Shown here one piece after another: positions 24,249 through 32,608 of a stretch of 40,998 nucleotides of DNA. This DNA is from Paraburkholderia piptadeniae. Lineage in GTDB: Bacteria > Pseudomonadota > Gammaproteobacteria > Burkholderiales > Burkholderiaceae. The notes under the pieces were generated by a model, which saw nothing but the letters and a program-made list of their open reading frames with translations, had not been told where the DNA came from and made no database searches. The position numbers and the translations under genes are program-made. The stretch lies in the NCBI RefSeq assembly GCF_900007165.1, contig NZ_CYGY02000084.1, positions 1 through 40,998 of the forward strand, given 5' to 3'. Numbering within the stretch: position 1 is the stretch's first letter; each line of letters opens with the position of its first letter.

Positions 24249-24315
24249 TGGCGCACGAGAGGCCTTTGCGATCGGGACGTGCGCAACCCAGCGGGGCCGC
24301 CGACACTCGTAAGCG

Positions 24316-25266
24316 CTATGCCGGTTTGTGAGGAAGTGGTGTGCGAGTAGTTCGTCTGACGCTCTGCCGGATTGGCTTTGCGTTGGGCGACTTTGCGATC
24401 TGATCGAACCGTGCTTTGAGGCGCGCGGCATCGAATGGCGCTTCGACTTTCGTATCGTTGTCGAAGTAGACGAGCACGTCGCGAGAGCGTCGCTGCGTCG
24501 CTGGCTTTGGCGCGAAGCGCACCGCGTCGTGTGGTTCGCCGCCGTGCGCCCATGCATCGATGCGGGCCGCGAGCCGTTCGAGCGTGGCATCGGCATAGGC
24601 GCCGCTGTAGAGCGTTTCGCTGCCGTGCAGACGCAGATAGACGAAGTCGCTTGTCACGTCTTCGCCGTAGGGCCAGCCTGCCGTCGAGTCGGATATCACG
24701 AGTGCTGCCTTGTACTTCCGCAGCAGTGTCACGAATTCGGGCGTGCAAAAGCTCGGGTGACGAATTTCGATCGCGTGCCGAATGCGCCGGTTCACGTCGA
24801 CGTTGAACCACGGATGGCTGACGCGTGCATCGTGTTGTCCGGCGCACTGCACTGCCGACGCGAAATCCACGGGCAGCAGCGCGAGCAGCGCTTCGAACGC
24901 TTCAGGGACGAACACGAAGTTCGGCGGAAATTGCCATAGAAACACAGCGAGCTTTTCGCGCAATGCGAGCACGCCGGACGCGAAGAAGTTCGCCATCGCC
25001 GGACGTGCCGTTTCGGCGCGAAAGCGCAGCATGTGAGTCAGGTAGCGCGGACCCTTCACGCTGAAAACGAAATCGCGTGGCGTTGCGTCGTACCACGACA
25101 GATAGCTCTCGACGGTTTGCAGCGAATAGTGCGAGCCGTTTATCTCGATCGTATCGACGGCGCGCGATGCGAATTCGAGCTCGCGTTTTTGCGCAAGCCC
25201 TTCCGGATAGAAGACGCCTCGCCAGCCCGAATAGCGCCAACCTGAGATACCGATCCTGGTCGTCAT
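24316..25266 (-). CDS. DUF72 family protein (YecE-like), 316 aa
   Basis: A cytoplasmic TIM-barrel-like protein of the DUF72/YecE family, whose biochemical role is unknown. Family motifs are visible: GISGWRYSGWRGVFYPEGL at the start, VDTIEINGSHYSL, FVFSVKGPRYLTH, LAVFLWQFPPNF, AIEIRHPSF and the C-terminal VYFDNDT. The ATG at 25266 has GAGGAG about 9 bases upstream and starts at the conserved N-terminus; the open frame to 25371 was rejected. The last 25 residues are basic and Thr/Arg-rich. The DUF2934 gene lies directly upstream on the same strand (85-bp gap), so the two may share a transcript. Confidence 0.9.
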   Translation of the reverse strand: MTTRIGISGWRYSGWRGVFYPEGLAQKRELEFASRAVDTIEINGSHYSLQTVESYLSWYDATPRDFVFSVKGPRYLTHMLRFRAETARPAMANFFASGVLALREKLAVFLWQFPPNFVFVPEAFEALLALLPVDFASAVQCAGQHDARVSHPWFNVDVNRRIRHAIEIRHPSFCTPEFVTLLRKYKAALVISDSTAGWPYGEDVTSDFVYLRLHGSETLYSGAYADATLERLAARIDAWAHGGEPHDAVRFAPKPATQRRSRDVLVYFDNDTKVEAPFDAARLKARFDQIAKSPNAKPIRQSVRRTTRTPLPHKPA

Positions 25267-25351
25267 CGTGCTTCTCCTCGTGAAAGATCCGTGGCGCTCG
25301 GGCGCGAGATCCGCATCGAATGCATTCGTCAGATCCCGCGATTTACGCGCG

Positions 25352-25624
25352 TCATCTCGTGCGCTTCGCACGCGGCTTGCCGGTCATATCGTCGTGAGGG
25401 GTGTTGCCTTCCTGCGGGTCTTCGCTTTCGATATGCCGCTTCACCGATTGCGCGGCAGGCTGCCCTTCTTGCGCATTGCCCGCGCCCTCGGATTCGATCT
25501 GCCTGCGCGCCGTGTCCCAGTACTCGTTCGCGTGCTTCTTCGGATCGTTGTCCTGCTCCCAAAGATGGTACGCGCGTTCCCTGATGAGATCGTCTGTGCT
25601 TCGTGCACTGCTTTGCGTGGCCAT
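25352..25624 (-). CDS. DUF2934 domain protein, 90 aa
   Basis: A 90-aa soluble protein of the DUF2934 type. The domain is the short stretch TDDLIRERAYHLWEQDNDPKKHANEYWDTARRQIESE (about residues 10-46), matching the family pattern IRxRAYxLWExxGxPxGxxxxxWxxAxxxI. The rest is polar, charged and probably disordered, ending in basic residues (TGKPRAKRTR). GAGGAG lies about 6 bases before the ATG at 25624; a longer frame to 25690 lacks this. Function is unknown. It is divergent from the universal stress protein gene across 131 bp. Confidence 0.8.
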   Translation of the reverse strand: MATQSSARSTDDLIRERAYHLWEQDNDPKKHANEYWDTARRQIESEGAGNAQEGQPAAQSVKRHIESEDPQEGNTPHDDMTGKPRAKRTR

Positions 25625-25755
25625 TGCGTTCTCCTCGATCCATAAGCGCATGACAGCAAGCATGCGCAATGCCTGATGCGCAATGCTCATTCAGCGCTAA
25701 GTCTCGCGCGTCATCATGCCTCCATGGCACAGACGCAACGACGGAGGAACACACA

Positions 25756-26280
25756 ATGATCAGGCACATTCTGGTAGCGGTCAGCGCGAGCACGAACGAC
25801 GCCGTGCTGAAGACGGCGATCGACAAGACGCGCGACACGGGTGCGCGGCTCACGGCGGTGTATGTCGTCGATACGATGCCGTGGTGGGCGATGATGGGCG
25901 CCGAGCACGGCTGCATCGATACGCCGCAGATGGTCCACGAACTCGAGCGTGTCGTCGAGCGCCGTTGCAACGATACGTTCGATTGCGAAGCATGGGACAT
26001 TCAGACACGCGCGATCACTGTTCCGCTGCGAGGCCACAGCGTGGGGCGCGAGATCGCAAATCTCGCCGTTCAGCTCGGCGCCGATCTGATCGTGGTCGGC
26101 GCGGGTCGCGGCTCGAAGTGGAAGTTCTGGGAAGAACGGATGAGCGATGTGATCGGACGTTGCACGCGGCGCACCGTGCTCATCGCGACAGACCCGCAGC
26201 CGTCGGGCCGCGAGCACGACTGCGCAACGGCGCGGGCCGACGCGCGACGCGCGGGCGCGGCTCATGCGAATGTGGTTTGA
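25756..26280 (+). CDS. Universal stress protein family (UspA-like)
   Basis: A single-domain universal stress protein, 174 aa. It starts MIRHILVAVSASTNDAVLKTAIDKT, the usual first strand and helix, followed by LTAVYVVDT. The nucleotide-binding loop near the C-terminus is GADLIVVGAGRGSKWKFW, a variant of GxxGxG(S/T) that may or may not bind ATP, followed by VIGRCTRRTVLIATD. The last 30 residues are an Arg/Ala-rich tail not typical of the family. GGAGG lies about 9 bases before the ATG. It is divergent from the DUF2934 gene, a grouping that suggests a stress context. Confidence 0.9.
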   Translation: MIRHILVAVSASTNDAVLKTAIDKTRDTGARLTAVYVVDTMPWWAMMGAEHGCIDTPQMVHELERVVERRCNDTFDCEAWDIQTRAITVPLRGHSVGREIANLAVQLGADLIVVGAGRGSKWKFWEERMSDVIGRCTRRTVLIATDPQPSGREHDCATARADARRAGAAHANVV

Positions 26281-26316
26281 CTCTCAGCAGGTGGTTCGAC
26301 GGATCGGGCGTGCAGG

Positions 26317-26380
26317 CTGAGCGTGAATCAGTCTGAGCGTAAATCAGGCCGAGCGCAAATCAGGCGCAAGCGTGAATCAC
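26317..26380. repeat. Four tandem 16-bp repeats over the hsp70 stop
   Basis: Units CTGAGCGTGAATCAGT, CTGAGCGTAAATCAGG, CCGAGCGCAAATCAGG and CGCAAGCGTGAATCAC run from 26317 to 26380. The last unit contains the reverse-strand TGA stop (26377-26379) of the large Hsp70 gene. The array occupies most of the gap between the stress protein gene and that gene. Confidence 0.75.
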
Positions 26381-29250
26381 GCGCCGCCGATCAGCTTCAG
26401 CCCCGCCGGCAGCGATTCGCCGAACACGCGGCCGGTGTCGGCCTCATCGAGCGCGACGGTCTCGCGGACCATCCGGACCCACGCGGGCGCCGCGCCGAGC
26501 GCTTCGAGCCGCCGGATCACCGTCTCGCGCGCTTCGTCGGGCAGGTCGCGCGAGCGGTCGCCTGTCATTCGCGACAATTGCACGGCGGCGAACGCGGCGG
26601 GCTCGACCTTCTTCCAGTCGAGCGCGAGCACGGCATCGAGCCATGGCAGCGCGACCTCGGGCGGCACTACGCCATGCGCGCTGCCATAGAACGGCAGACG
26701 TGCGCCGATGCGCCCGATCGCCCACCACGTCTGGTGGTTCTCCGTAGGCTTGCGCAGCCGTTCGAGCAACTGCTGCGCGAGCGCGATCTTGCGGTCGACG
26801 GAAATGCGTTCGAGCGACGCCTGCACGCGAATCATGTCCGCATAGCCGACCTTCGCGGGATCGAACGGCAGCTTCTGCTTCTTGATGCTCGCGGCTTGCA
26901 GGAAGTCCATCGCGTCGAGCAGCTGCAATTGCGCGTCTTCGTTCAGCCCGCCCGCCGCGCGTCGCCACAGCGTCCACCATTCGGACCAGACCTGACTTTC
27001 GTGGATGTACTGAATGCCGTCGTCGAAGATCGACCAGAGCTGCTCGACGCGCCATTCGTCGAGCGGATAGCCGAAGCCCGGGCGCACGCAGTAGCCCATG
27101 AGGTTGAGCCACAGCCGCTCGTGAGCGGCCGAGCGCCGTCTGCGCTTCGCACGTTCCCATAACGCGCCGAATAGTTCGCGCAGCAGCGCGACGTCCCAGT
27201 TGTCGCGCGGCCCAAGCGTCTGCTCCAGTTGCGCGCGCAGCCGCTTCACTTCGTTCGGGCCCACGTCCGACGAACGCGCGCCGAACGAACGCTCGACCAG
27301 CTCGATCGCGTGATCGAGCGACGGATGGCGCCCGGATTCGGTTGCCTCGTCCGTTTCAGCCGCCGCCTCGTCGCGCCGCAGTTCGAATTGCAGCAGCCAG
27401 CGTTGCGAAGGATCGTCGGTGGCGATGCAGGTCACTTCGAGCGTGCCGACTTCCGTCATCGACGTCGTCAGCCGGACGGGGCGCTCGTCGGCGTCCGTCA
27501 CGTGCCGGCGCTGCACGACGGTCGCGATGGGCGGCAGGCGCACGAAGTCGCCTTGCGACAGATCGGCGAGTTCGCCTGGCGCGAAGCGCGTGTCGGCGAC
27601 CGTCGACATCAGGTGAAAACGCACGGGCTGCCCCAGGCGCAGCGCGAATACGCGCTCGTCGAGATGCACCTCGTGCGCTTCTTCCGTGCCGCGCGGCAAC
27701 AGGCAGATGCCCTGATCGCCTTCGAGCACGAGGAAATAGCTGCGCGCCGAGCCGCCGCCGATACGCGGCGCGTTGCCCGCGCGCGCAAGGCCATACGCGA
27801 CGGCGCCGCGTGCCACCGCGACATCGGGATGATCGTTGCGCAGCACGTGTAACGGCTCGCCGCGCCACGCGCCGAGCGTTTGCGCGAGCCGCTCCGTCAG
27901 CGGCTGCGCGCGGAACACGCCGCCGTTGAGCAGCAGCGTGTCGGGCACGGGCAGCGTGTCGGCGTTGTCGCTGCGCTCGGAGCGTTGGTCGCTTTCGCCA
28001 CTTTCGCCGGAAACGCCCAGCGCCTCGCGCGATTGCGCGGCGAGCCGCTTCAGAAACGCCGCGACGTGACGCGTAACGGCCGCGTCGCTCGCATACGGCA
28101 GGCCGAACTCGACGATCGCCGCGCGCGAGCGGCGCGGCATCTCGTCGGCGGCGACCTGCGGAAAGAATCCGTCGACGACGACCTTTTCGATTTCCTCGCG
28201 CGTCACGTGTGCGGTGCGCGCGCCGCCGATCACGCGCGAGCCTGCACCGAGCAGCGTGATCGCAACAGACTCGGGTGCGTTCGCATCGAGCAACTGTTCC
28301 TTCGCGACACGGCAGCGTTCGACGAGCTGCGACAGACTTGCCGCCGACAGCCGCGTCTGGCCGTCCTGGGTGTGCGAAAGCCGCGTCTCGACGAGCCGTG
28401 CGAGCGCGAGGTCCATGTTGTCGCCGCCGAGCATCAGATGGTTGCCGACGCCGATGCGCGTCAGTTGCGGCTCGCCGTTTGCGTCGATCTGCACCTTGAT
28501 CAGCGTGAGATCGGTGGTGCCGCCGCCGACGTCGCAGATCAGCACAAGCCGCGTGTCGGCCAGCTCGTAGCCGAGCCTCGCGCGATGATGGAACAGCCAG
28601 TCGTAGAAAGCGGCTTGCGGTTCTTCGAGCAGCCGAAGCGCGGGCAGCTTCGCGAGACGCGCCGCTTCGAGCGTCAACGCGCGCGCGCCTTCGTCGAATG
28701 ACGCGGGCACGGTGAGAATCACGTTCTGCTGTTCGAGCGGCGCATCGGTAAAGCGCGCGTTCCACGCGGCCCGCAAGTGCGCGAGATAGCTCGCGCTCGC
28801 GGCGACGGGCGAGACCTTCGCGACGTCGTCGGGCGCGCCCCAAGGCAGGATCGGCGCGAGCCGGTCCACCGATGCATGCGACAGCCAGCTTTTCGCGCTC
28901 GTCACGAGACGCCCGGGCACCTGCGCGCCGAGCGTGCGCGCAAGCCGCCCGATGATGGGTGCCGGCTCATCCCGCGATCCATCGCGTGCTTCATCCGTTG
29001 CGCGCGACCACGGCAGTTGCAGATCGCCGGGATTCAGCTCGCCTGCCGCCGGGTGATAGCGCACGGACGGCAACAGCGGCTGCGCGCCCACTTCGCCGGG
29101 GCCGACCAGTTGCTCGACCTCGAACACGCGGATATCGTCGGAGCCCGGCTCGACATATGCGACGACGGTATTGCTCGTGCCGAGATCGATGCCGACCGTG
29201 TAGCGCCTGCCGGCTTCGGGCTTTCGCTGCTGCGGCTGCTTTCGCTTCAT
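26377..29250 (-). CDS. Hsp70-family protein with DUF3731 C-terminal domain, 957 aa
   Basis: A large DnaK-like ATPase. The N-terminal nucleotide-binding domain (about 15-560) has phosphate-1 motif YTVGIDLGTSNTVVAYV, phosphate-2 motif CDVGGGTTD at about 239-247, ASFDEGARALTLEAA, LLEEPQAAFYDWL and the adenosine region LLNGGVFRAQPLTER. There is no DnaK-type substrate domain. Instead residues about 640-957 match the DUF3731 helical domain found on this Hsp70 subgroup (RRSAAHERLWLNLMGYCVRPGFGYP-type, then EQLWSIFDDGIQY and WTLWRRAAGGL). The start MKRKQPQQ at 29250 lies 26 bp after the upstream Hsp70 stop, third gene of the operon. The longer open frame upstream is the shadow of that gene. Function is uncharacterised. 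Confidence 0.85.
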   Translation of the reverse strand: MKRKQPQQRKPEAGRRYTVGIDLGTSNTVVAYVEPGSDDIRVFEVEQLVGPGEVGAQPLLPSVRYHPAAGELNPGDLQLPWSRATDEARDGSRDEPAPIIGRLARTLGAQVPGRLVTSAKSWLSHASVDRLAPILPWGAPDDVAKVSPVAASASYLAHLRAAWNARFTDAPLEQQNVILTVPASFDEGARALTLEAARLAKLPALRLLEEPQAAFYDWLFHHRARLGYELADTRLVLICDVGGGTTDLTLIKVQIDANGEPQLTRIGVGNHLMLGGDNMDLALARLVETRLSHTQDGQTRLSAASLSQLVERCRVAKEQLLDANAPESVAITLLGAGSRVIGGARTAHVTREEIEKVVVDGFFPQVAADEMPRRSRAAIVEFGLPYASDAAVTRHVAAFLKRLAAQSREALGVSGESGESDQRSERSDNADTLPVPDTLLLNGGVFRAQPLTERLAQTLGAWRGEPLHVLRNDHPDVAVARGAVAYGLARAGNAPRIGGGSARSYFLVLEGDQGICLLPRGTEEAHEVHLDERVFALRLGQPVRFHLMSTVADTRFAPGELADLSQGDFVRLPPIATVVQRRHVTDADERPVRLTTSMTEVGTLEVTCIATDDPSQRWLLQFELRRDEAAAETDEATESGRHPSLDHAIELVERSFGARSSDVGPNEVKRLRAQLEQTLGPRDNWDVALLRELFGALWERAKRRRRSAAHERLWLNLMGYCVRPGFGYPLDEWRVEQLWSIFDDGIQYIHESQVWSEWWTLWRRAAGGLNEDAQLQLLDAMDFLQAASIKKQKLPFDPAKVGYADMIRVQASLERISVDRKIALAQQLLERLRKPTENHQTWWAIGRIGARLPFYGSAHGVVPPEVALPWLDAVLALDWKKVEPAAFAAVQLSRMTGDRSRDLPDEARETVIRRLEALGAAPAWVRMVRETVALDEADTGRVFGESLPAGLKLIGGA

Positions 29251-29276
29251 CGATGCGTAGATGGTCAACCCTGTGC

Positions 29277-31136
29277 TCAGCCCTGCGCGCCGCCGCGCAC
29301 GTCGAACTCGACTTTCCAGCGCTCTTCGGTGCCGCGCGGGATCGCTTCGAGTTCGAGCGTACCCGTTTCCGTCACGCGCGCGTGCAGCTTGACGGGCACG
29401 ACTTCGCCGACCGTGCGGCCTTCGGCGGGCAGCGACGCCTCGATCTCTTCGAGTTCCTGCAATTCGTCGGGCGACCAGTAGTCGAGCATCGTGCCGACGT
29501 GATCGAGACGCCGCACCGACGAGCCGAAGAAGCGAAAGCGCACCGGCTCGCCGACCACGAGACCGAACTCCTGTTCCGGCAGCGGCGCATCGGTGCCTTC
29601 TTCCATGCCGAAGGGCGCGACGCACAGCGCCGAGATGGGCGGCTCCATGCCGGGCACGGCGGGCATCGCCGATTCGATCGCGACGTAGTACGAGCGCGCC
29701 GTGCCGCCGCGAATGCGCACGCCACGGCCGCGCTTCACGTAGCCGTAGTAAGCGGCGCCGCGCGCCACGGCGAGATCGAGATCGGCGCCTTCGAGCAGAC
29801 GCGCCGCCGCGCCGCCATCGGCCGCGAGCCAGCCGTTGAGCGTCGTCATGATGCGCTCGACGAGCAGCGGCGACTTGAACACGCCGCCGTTGAACAGCAC
29901 GGCCGTCGGATGCAGGAACGTCGCATTCGGTTCGAGCGGCAGTTGCCCTCGTGCCTGCGACTCTTGCAGCTCTGCGAGCGCCGCGACCTGGCGGCCGAGG
30001 AACGCAGCGAGATGGCGCGTGACGCCCGCGTCCTGCGCATACGGCAGACCGAGCTGCGTGAGACCCGCGCGCGTGCGAGTGATGGGCCGCGCCGTCGCGT
30101 CGACTTGCGGGAAGAAGCCTTCGAGAATGGTCTGCGTGAGCTCGTCGCGCGTGAGTTCGGTGCGGATCGATCCGCCGATCAGCTTCGAGCCGCGGCTCGG
30201 CACGACGAGCGGAACGGCATCCGTCGACGGATCGGACAGCAGCGTTTCCTTCGCGCCCCGGCACGCGTAGGTGAGGGCGCGCAGTTGCCACGGATCGGCC
30301 TGCGTGCCCTGCGACGCGAGCTTGCGCGCGACCACGTGCGCAAGCGCGAGGTCCATGTTGTCGCCGCCGAGCAGAATGTGCTCGCCGACCGCGACGCGAT
30401 GCAGTTCGAGATTGCCTTCGCGTTCGATCACGGCGATCAGCGAGAGATCGGTTGTGCCGCCGCCGACGTCGACGACGAGAATGATGTCGCCGATCCTGAC
30501 CTGCTTGCGCCATGCGCCGTCGCTCTTCTGAATCCAGCTATAGAGCGCGGCCTGCGGCTCTTCGAGCAGCGTCATCTGGCCGTAGCCCGCGGCATTCGCG
30601 GCTTCCGCCGTCAGCTCGCGCGCGGCGGGATCGAACGACGCGGGAATCGTCACGGTGATTTCCTGGTCGTCGAACGGCGCGTCCGGGTGCGCATGGTTCC
30701 ACGCTTCGCGCAAATGCGTCAGGTAGCGCACCGAGCTTTCGAGCGGCGACACGCGCGTCACTTCGGGCGGCGCGTCGCCCGGCAGAATGGCAGCGCGCCG
30801 GTCGACGCCCGGATGGCACAGCCAGCTCTTCGCACTCGACACGAGGCGGATCGGCGTGCCCGCGCCTCGGCTGCGCGCCATTTCGCCGACGACGAAATCG
30901 CGTTCGCCCGTCCACGGCAGAGCGAGATCGCCGGGCGTCAGTTCGCTCGCATGCGGCAGGTAGAGGAACGACGGCAGCAGATCGAGGTCTTCGATCGCGC
31001 CGGGCGCCGTGAGCTGCGCGACGGGCATCACGCGTTGCTCGGTCTTTTCGCCGTCGCTTGCGGCGAGATCGACATACGACAGCGCGCAGTGTGTCGTGCC
31101 CAGGTCGATGCCGATCGAATAGCGCGGATCGCTCAT
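29277..31136 (-). CDS. Hsp70-family protein, 619 aa
   Basis: A second DnaK-like protein, with a full Hsp70 nucleotide-binding domain: YSIGIDLGTTHCALSYVD at residues 6-23, IPASFDPAARELTAEAA, LLEEPQAALYSW, VVDVGGGTTDLSLI and the adenosine motif VLFNGGVFKSPLLVER. It ends with a short beta-rich region (about 500-619: VGEPVRFRFFGSS, ARVTETGTLELEAIP) and lacks both the DnaK lid and the DUF3731 domain. Its ATG overlaps the stop of the DUF2760 gene (ATGA), so it is translationally coupled. With the 957-aa partner 26 bp downstream it forms an Hsp70 pair. No GrpE or J-domain gene is in the operon; the nearest J-domain gene is 24 kb away. Confidence 0.88.
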   Translation of the reverse strand: MSDPRYSIGIDLGTTHCALSYVDLAASDGEKTEQRVMPVAQLTAPGAIEDLDLLPSFLYLPHASELTPGDLALPWTGERDFVVGEMARSRGAGTPIRLVSSAKSWLCHPGVDRRAAILPGDAPPEVTRVSPLESSVRYLTHLREAWNHAHPDAPFDDQEITVTIPASFDPAARELTAEAANAAGYGQMTLLEEPQAALYSWIQKSDGAWRKQVRIGDIILVVDVGGGTTDLSLIAVIEREGNLELHRVAVGEHILLGGDNMDLALAHVVARKLASQGTQADPWQLRALTYACRGAKETLLSDPSTDAVPLVVPSRGSKLIGGSIRTELTRDELTQTILEGFFPQVDATARPITRTRAGLTQLGLPYAQDAGVTRHLAAFLGRQVAALAELQESQARGQLPLEPNATFLHPTAVLFNGGVFKSPLLVERIMTTLNGWLAADGGAAARLLEGADLDLAVARGAAYYGYVKRGRGVRIRGGTARSYYVAIESAMPAVPGMEPPISALCVAPFGMEEGTDAPLPEQEFGLVVGEPVRFRFFGSSVRRLDHVGTMLDYWSPDELQELEEIEASLPAEGRTVGEVVPVKLHARVTETGTLELEAIPRGTEERWKVEFDVRGGAQG

Positions 31137-31690
31137 AGTTCCACCTCGGCGGGAGCGAGCACGGTGGCGTCATGGCTTTGCGTGAGCTTCGGCAGGCGCA
31201 CTTCGGCGACGCGCCAGCCGCGATGGCTGATGCTGCCCGTGAACGGCGCCTTGCCGACCACGTTGCCCGTAAGGCGGATCGCCGTCGCGTCGAAACCGTC
31301 GTTGATCGTCACACGGCTGCCTTCCGCTTCGTCGCGCACAGGGCGGATCGTGAAATGCTCGCGCAGCGTCGCGCGGCAGCCGTCATGGACGAGGCGCGCG
31401 GCGGCGCCGATGTCGGCGTCCGAGTACTTCGCGATGTCCTCTTCGACGAAATCGATGAAGCGCGCGTCGCGTTGCAGGAGACCGAGCAACTGGAGCGCGG
31501 CGTCAGGCGTGGCTTCCTTGATCACAGGCGCCGGCGCGGGCGTCGCGACGGGGGCGGCCGCCGGAGCGGGCGCCGCGCCGCTGCGCAGACGCAGCACGCT
31601 CGCGGCGAATTCGCGGTCGCCGAGGATGCTGAAAAATGTGCCGAAGGCAAGCGATAGCCTGCTCATCAGCGAAACGTTCGGTTCGGTCAT
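31133..31690 (-). CDS. DUF2760 protein heading the Hsp70 operon, 185 aa
   Basis: A 185-aa protein of the DUF2760 type. The N-terminal 30 residues (SLMSRLSLAFGTFFSILGDREFAASVL) are amphipathic and could touch the membrane. A Pro/Ala linker (about 36-52) leads to the conserved domain ALQLLGLLQRDARFIDFVEEDIAKYSDADIGAAARLVHDGCRATL-type, ending in a beta-rich part with SHRGWRVAEVRLP. It seems to be always linked to Hsp70 genes in my recollection of the family, but its role is unknown; a cofactor for the two Hsp70s is a reasonable guess. The ATG at 31690 has AGGAG about 9 bases upstream. Its stop overlaps the next start (ATGA). Confidence 0.82.
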   Translation of the reverse strand: MTEPNVSLMSRLSLAFGTFFSILGDREFAASVLRLRSGAAPAPAAAPVATPAPAPVIKEATPDAALQLLGLLQRDARFIDFVEEDIAKYSDADIGAAARLVHDGCRATLREHFTIRPVRDEAEGSRVTINDGFDATAIRLTGNVVGKAPFTGSISHRGWRVAEVRLPKLTQSHDATVLAPAEVEL

Positions 31691-31798
31691 GAAAGATCGC
31701 TCCTGATTCTCTGGATACTGCCGCGGCGCGCGGTGCCGCGCGGCCGCATGGGGTTCGGGGCGGATGGCCGTGGCCGCCGGAAACGGGCGGCTGCCCGT

Positions 31799-31827
31799 TG
31801 CTAAATCCCGCGTCAAATCCGCGTCAA
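31799..31827 (-). promoter_or_regulatory. Candidate promoter of the DUF2760-Hsp70 operon
   Basis: On the - strand, TTGACG (31822-31827) and TTAGCA (31799-31804) are separated by exactly 17 bp, giving a sigma-70-like pair with a good -35 and a weak -10. The -35 lies in two 11-bp tandem repeats, CCGCGTCAAAT and CCGCGTCAAAA (31808-31829). No heat-shock sigma-32 promoter was recognised. Confidence 0.35.
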
Positions 31828-31993
31828 AAGCGGTATTTTGCCTTGTTATGAGCCAACGACGGCTCAGAGTCTGATTCCAGCACAAGAATGGCGGCCGGAT
31901 TTTACGTCCTCAAGTAAGAATAGGCGGCATCGTCCTGTCATTTTTTGCGGCGAGGATAGCGGTTCGAGCGGGCGCATCGGGCGCACGATTGCC

Positions 31994-31999
31994 TACAAT
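31994..31999 (+). promoter_or_regulatory. Possible -10 element before the DUF3597 gene
   Basis: TACAAT in the context GCCTACAATCTCC resembles a sigma-70 -10 box about 115 bp before the DUF3597 start; no good -35 is visible. Apart from this and the promoter at 31799-31827, I see nothing in the 423-bp divergent gap 31691-32113. Confidence 0.3.
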
Positions 32000-32113
32000 C
32001 TCCACCGGACGCCTTGCATGCGTCGATCCCGCGAAATCCCATGAGGCGGATGTTCGGGGCCGTTTCGTCGAGCGCGGCGCCGTCGCCTTCAACCGATTGT
32101 CTGGAGGAAAGCC

Positions 32114-32518
32114 ATGAGCATTTTCAGCACGATCCTCAGCAAGATCTTCCCGTCTAGCCATCCCGCCGTGCAGGCCGCCACGGAGGCGCCTGAAGACGCG
32201 CCCGCCGCCGAGCCCGCCTCGGCACCCGCCGCGGCGCCTGCTGCCGCACCGGCCGAGCCCGTCGATGTCGAAGCCGTTCTCACCGCGCTCGCGGACCAGA
32301 ATCCGGAAAAGCTGAACTGGCGCACGTCGATCGTCGATCTGATGAAGCTGCTCGGGCTGGACAGCAGTCTCGCGGCGCGCAAGCAGCTTGCGGAAGAACT
32401 CAACTACAGCGGCGATACCAACGACTCGGCCGCGATGAACATCTGGCTGCACAAGCAGGTGATGACGAAGCTCGCCGAAAACGGCGGCAAGGTGCCCGAC
32501 GATCTGAAGAACGGATAG
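32114..32518 (+). CDS. DUF3597 family protein, 134 aa
   Basis: A 134-aa protein of the DUF3597 type, unknown in function. The start MSIFSTILSKIF is followed by a Pro/Ala-rich flexible linker (about 18-52). A compact helical domain follows: VDVEAVLTALADQNPEKLNWRTSIVDLMKLLGLDSSLAARKQLAEEL, then NYSGDTNDSAAMNIWLHKQVMTKLAENGGKVP. No signal peptide is present. The domain's LNWRTSIVDLMKLL and ARKxLAxEL patterns are the family hallmark. A GGAGGA site lies about 6 bases before the ATG. It is divergent from the Hsp70 operon and followed after 90 bp by the exonuclease III gene. Confidence 0.88.
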   Translation: MSIFSTILSKIFPSSHPAVQAATEAPEDAPAAEPASAPAAAPAAAPAEPVDVEAVLTALADQNPEKLNWRTSIVDLMKLLGLDSSLAARKQLAEELNYSGDTNDSAAMNIWLHKQVMTKLAENGGKVPDDLKNG

Positions 32519-32608
32519 AACCGGTCGGCCGCGTCCGGCCGGCGCGACGCGGTCCGGCCGCGCGCGGAGACTCGCAGCGCGCGTGGGTATGGCACTTGCG
32601 AGCGCCCG

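Noticed and set aside
26377..30513. One 1378-aa open frame on the - strand
   Set aside because: The first 420 residues are Arg/Ala/His-rich shadow sequence of the upstream Hsp70 gene in another frame. The real protein starts at 29250 with MKRKQPQQ and the Hsp70 motif.
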